This document shows, piece by piece, positions 61,401 to 64,000 of a stretch of 64,000 nucleotides of DNA. Origin of the DNA: Alitta virens (taxonomy: Eukaryota; Annelida; Polychaeta; Phyllodocida; Nereididae); NCBI GenBank assembly GCA_932294295.1, contig OW028573.1:61295829-61359828 (forward strand), written 5' to 3'. The number at the start of each line of letters is the position of its first letter. Within the stretch, counting starts at the first letter, position 1. The notes under the pieces are model-generated. The model saw only the letters and a program-made list of their open reading frames with translations, searched no databases and was not told the origin of the DNA. Both the position numbers and the translations under genes were made by a program.

Positions 61401-62868
61401 TCGGCATCCCACATTTTGGGTCTGCAGCCAAGGTAGGCAACTAATAACCTATCAAACACTAGAATGGATTTTAAGCAGATCACTGATTTCTATAAATATC
61501 AGCATGAATCTGAATCCGGCATTAGTTTTGTCAATACTAATTGCAGTCTCATCCCACAGGATTTATTTGCTGTGTGTGTGGTTGACTGAGTGCTCGGTAG
61601 CTTTTGCTTGAATTACCAACCTTACGCCTACACGCAGTAATGAGGGATCCATCCATAACTGGATAAATTGATTTAAAATAATACAAAAAAGTGCTTCATG
61701 TAGTTTCATTTACAACGATTATTTGTACCGTATCAATCCAAAGAGATGATAGGTTTTGGAGTCCAATTACCCATGTTACTCCTTTACCCCATGTATGGGG
61801 TCTTTTAATTGCCCCAGTGTGGACACTGAGGACAAAGCAACGCCAATTCAATGTCTCGTGCAGCCGACATCCAGCTGAGATATAGCTCACAAAGAGTGCC
61901 CAGGCTGAGATTCGAACCAAGGACCTTTTGAAATTAATGTTTATGTACTGGGTTTAGAGCAAGCCTGCTTATTAGCTAAATAATATAATGTACTTATTCC
62001 CTATTGCAACAGGTTGCAAATCGGGTTGTGGAGCTGATCTGTCTGGTTATTCACATTGCAAACAATATGAAGAACACGAGAGGGACGATGCTCAGGGCCA
62101 TCTGACCAATGGTCAAAACAGTTACTGCAATGGGCACAGCCAGGTGGACACCAATGGTCATCAGGGAAAGGATGAGGGGGGTGGTCATCATGAAATCTAC
62201 AGGTGAATTGATGCTAGTCTAAATCTAGTGTTTTTGTCAGAGCTATTGGTCTTGTTTTAGTCGGCTCATACGACATGCTGTCAGACAGATGTAATGGTGG
62301 GATAATTCAGGCTGGAGCCTTGCATGTAACTGGTGAATTGAGCGGTTTTAAAAAGCCTGAAATTTTGTTTTTTTTGAAACTGCAGCCTGTACATCATAAT
62401 TAGTACACCGTGGTAATATTATTACAGTATAATGGTTAGGAAAATAAAGGACGGATCTATGTCTGACGTATACATAATAACCTTCCATTTTTCAAGATTA
62501 TTAGTTAAAAAAGAAAGAAAGAAAAAAAAAAGAATGTTATCAGGCCACCATATCAAACTAAAGCCAATATAGCATTTCAGGCTAGTGTATGACATAATTA
62601 TCTTAGAGAGGTCACTCTGCTCAATGTTAGTAGATAAGGAAACTAATTTTTTTTTTCATTTGTATCGTTTTATTTATTTATCCCGCTGTGCTTAATGCAT
62701 CTGATTTCCTTTCCTTTCAGATATCGTGCCATGTATGAGGTGGTGCTAATGCCTTGGGATTGGCCTGTGGAGGTCAACTACCATGAGGCAAAGGCCTACT
62801 GTGATTGGCGAGGGCCTGAATTCCGCCTCCCTATTGAGGCTGAGCATCATGTCATGAGAGGTCAAATG
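55458..62868 (+). CDS. ovoA: Ovothiol synthase OvoA (partial, 5' exons)
   Basis: OvoA is an iron enzyme that joins cysteine and histidine with O2 to 5-histidylcysteine sulfoxide, the first step to the antioxidant ovothiol; its C-terminal methyltransferase later N-methylates the product. Exons: 55458-55534, 55619-55683, 58938-59050, 59231-59305, 59724-59864, 59974-60100, 60184-60301, 61269-61432, 62013-62202, 62721-62868; phases agree and give 406 residues to the last donor. The DinB-like domain has H69 (YYGHTACVYINK) and the HX3HXE iron motif H166-H170-E172 (MEHERIHLE). The FGE-sulfatase part begins at about 300, with PWDWPVEVNYHEAKAYC and RLPIEAEHH. Residues about 295-355, one exon, form a Gly/His/Asn/Cys-rich insert. 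The rest of the FGE and the methyltransferase lie beyond the window. Start: ATG at 55458 leads directly to the conserved VTFNALKPCDL; an upstream exon may add residues. Confidence 0.95.
55684..58937 (+). other. Long second intron of ovoA
   Basis: The intron holds a repeat segment at about 57560-57720 with a C-run, 'gtggcgtagccatgg' and a G-run, and a short open frame at 57826-58047 that I do not recognise. No OvoA-like exon was seen within it, and the flanking exons join in phase. Confidence 0.6.
57560..57720. repeat. C-run/G-run repeat pair
   Basis: A C-run at about 57578-57591 is followed by 'ctgtatagacgctcctgg', and then 'cagtggcgtagccatggg' with a G-run (57643-57669) and 'gtgtgccccccttt'. 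This looks like two repeat ends meeting; the family is not identified. Confidence 0.4.
60302..60345. repeat. GATA microsatellite at an ovoA donor
   Basis: A run of 'gata' units with few interruptions starts within the donor of the exon ending at 60301 (gtagatagatgg…). Length changes here would sit directly next to the splice site. Confidence 0.85.
61715..61925 (-). repeat. SINE-like repeat, copy 3 with B box
   Basis: This copy shares 'ccccatgtatggggtctttt', 'ttgcc(c/t)cag', 'gacactgag' and 'gacatccagctgagat' with the copies at 1 and 50951. At its right end the reverse complement reads 'ccttggttcgaatctcagcc', which fits a tRNA B box (GGTTCGANTCC) well. It lies in an ovoA intron. A small piece of the same family (about 62258-62320) follows the next exon. 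Confidence 0.7.
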
Positions 62869-64000
62869 GTGGGTCTCTTTTCAATTCTTAATTTTTCTGT
62901 CGTTGGACACAGCTACTAGTGTGGTTATTTATAAGCAACACAATTTTTTTTGTATTACTTTAATTATTAGTGCTTCAGAAGTCTTTCCCAAGTGGCCACC
63001 AGATAAATGAATATATTGGTTCACCAATACATTGAGCTTTCTCCTTACACTAAACATCATACAGGGCACTCTAAGGTAGTCTATATGACTATGAGTATCT
63101 TAGGTGACTACCCTCTAATAATTTTAACAATCTTTTGTCTAGAATTCCGCTTTTATTGTTATTGGCAATACAAGGGACACCACAACTACCACTAATAGAA
63201 TCACAATCTCCATATCCAGGATATCGTTTTATCTGTAACATCGAAGTAATTAGACAACATTGCCCTTTTTTTCAATGAATTTTCTATGGTGACCAGTGGC
63301 CACCAAATAAAAGGACAAAATAATTTTTTTACTGACATACTTTTGAGTAAAATTTTACTAAAATAAGCCTTTTTGACAGTAAAATAGTGGCATTCTCAAT
63401 CCAAAGTATTTAAGACTGATTAACTTGTTACATTAACCTTTAAGGCCATCCGCGAGTCGAAAAATAGGTAAAACTTGGTCAGAACATACAGTAGTTATTT
63501 TGATTGTGCCATTTTGGCAAACTAGAAGTGTCAAGACGTTCGTATTGGATCGTTTTATGGCGAAATTCTAAGTATAACACGGTCTAAATACACCTCAAAC
63601 TGACCTATCCATTCCCCAACGGCCATGCGGCATTCAAAATGGCGGTGACAAGCCCTTTAAACGATGAAAACAGGAGCTGTCAATCGCTTCCTAAGCCCCT
63701 CACCTTTCATTATTATAAGCGATCTTATTGGCTGTTGTCGGAAATATTGACATTATAAACGGATCAACGAGTGCAAATTCCTGCTGAATGCAGCCGAAAT
63801 GAGGCCAGACCACTCGGGCGAGTCGCATACATTACGAAGATGCACGTGTTCGCGAAAAGTTGTAAACACCCCCCCAGCATCATGCAGGTAAGCAATATTG
63901 AGCGACTTATTTTTGTTGTAATTCCACATTTCAGAGTCTGACCTATTAGTCATGCAATTGTCATGGATTTATCAAATAATACAAAAATATACAAAGACCA
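62869..64000. other. ovoA intron to the window edge
   Basis: No further OvoA exon was recognised before the edge. Around 63630-63655 lies 'aaaatggcggtgacaagccc' + TTTAA, which resembles the right end style of the element at 34115. The patch 63750-63895 is less AT-rich and ends in a good donor (catgcag/gtaagc, 63887), so an unrelated or alternative 5' exon is possible. Confidence 0.4.

Overview
The window looks like nuclear DNA from an AT-rich invertebrate animal, most likely marine. The genes are split into many short exons with GT-AG introns, most of the rest is repeats and transposon remains, and one gene is ovothiol synthase (OvoA), which is typical of marine invertebrates and missing from vertebrates such as mammals. 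I cannot name the species.

Three host genes are supported, all on the + strand. (1) A small five-exon gene (11393-12458) encodes a 179-residue protein that looks like a CS/p23-type domain. (2) A full EFR3 homologue (16968-29586) is the plasma-membrane scaffold that recruits PI4-kinase III alpha. It has 18 constitutive coding exons plus two candidate mutually exclusive exons. (3) The 5' two thirds or so of an ovoA gene (first visible ATG 55458; last visible exon ends 62868) runs off the right edge.

Layout: 1-11 kb has no gene and is built of SINEs, a TGCAGC-rich inverted-repeat element, a ~480-bp tandem repeat and an interleaved inverted-repeat cluster. 11-13 kb holds the CS-like gene. 13-16.9 kb holds a 22-bp minisatellite and a Harbinger-like fragment. 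17-31 kb is EFR3 with four intronic transposon insertions or relics. 31-37.8 kb is gene-free and carries a 1.4-kb TTAA-flanked element. 37.9-49.3 kb is a transposon cluster: a 2.2-kb Harbinger-type element with 53-bp perfect inverted repeats, a tyrosine-recombinase retrotransposon of DIRS/Ngaro type with RT, RNase H and recombinase, a Harbinger-like relic, and a 3.5-kb Harbinger-type element that carries an uninterrupted Myb/MADF-like gene with its own TATA box and intron but no visible transposase. 49-55 kb is gene-free with a SINE and a decayed LINE. 55.4-64 kb is ovoA.

The host genes do unrelated jobs (membrane lipid signalling, thiol-histidine biosynthesis, a probable co-chaperone-like fold) and show no sign of co-regulation. 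The most notable points are the EFR3 exon pair whose phases force exactly one of the two to be used, the Myb-only Harbinger element, and the element that carries YY1-, CRE- and ETS-like motifs at both ends.
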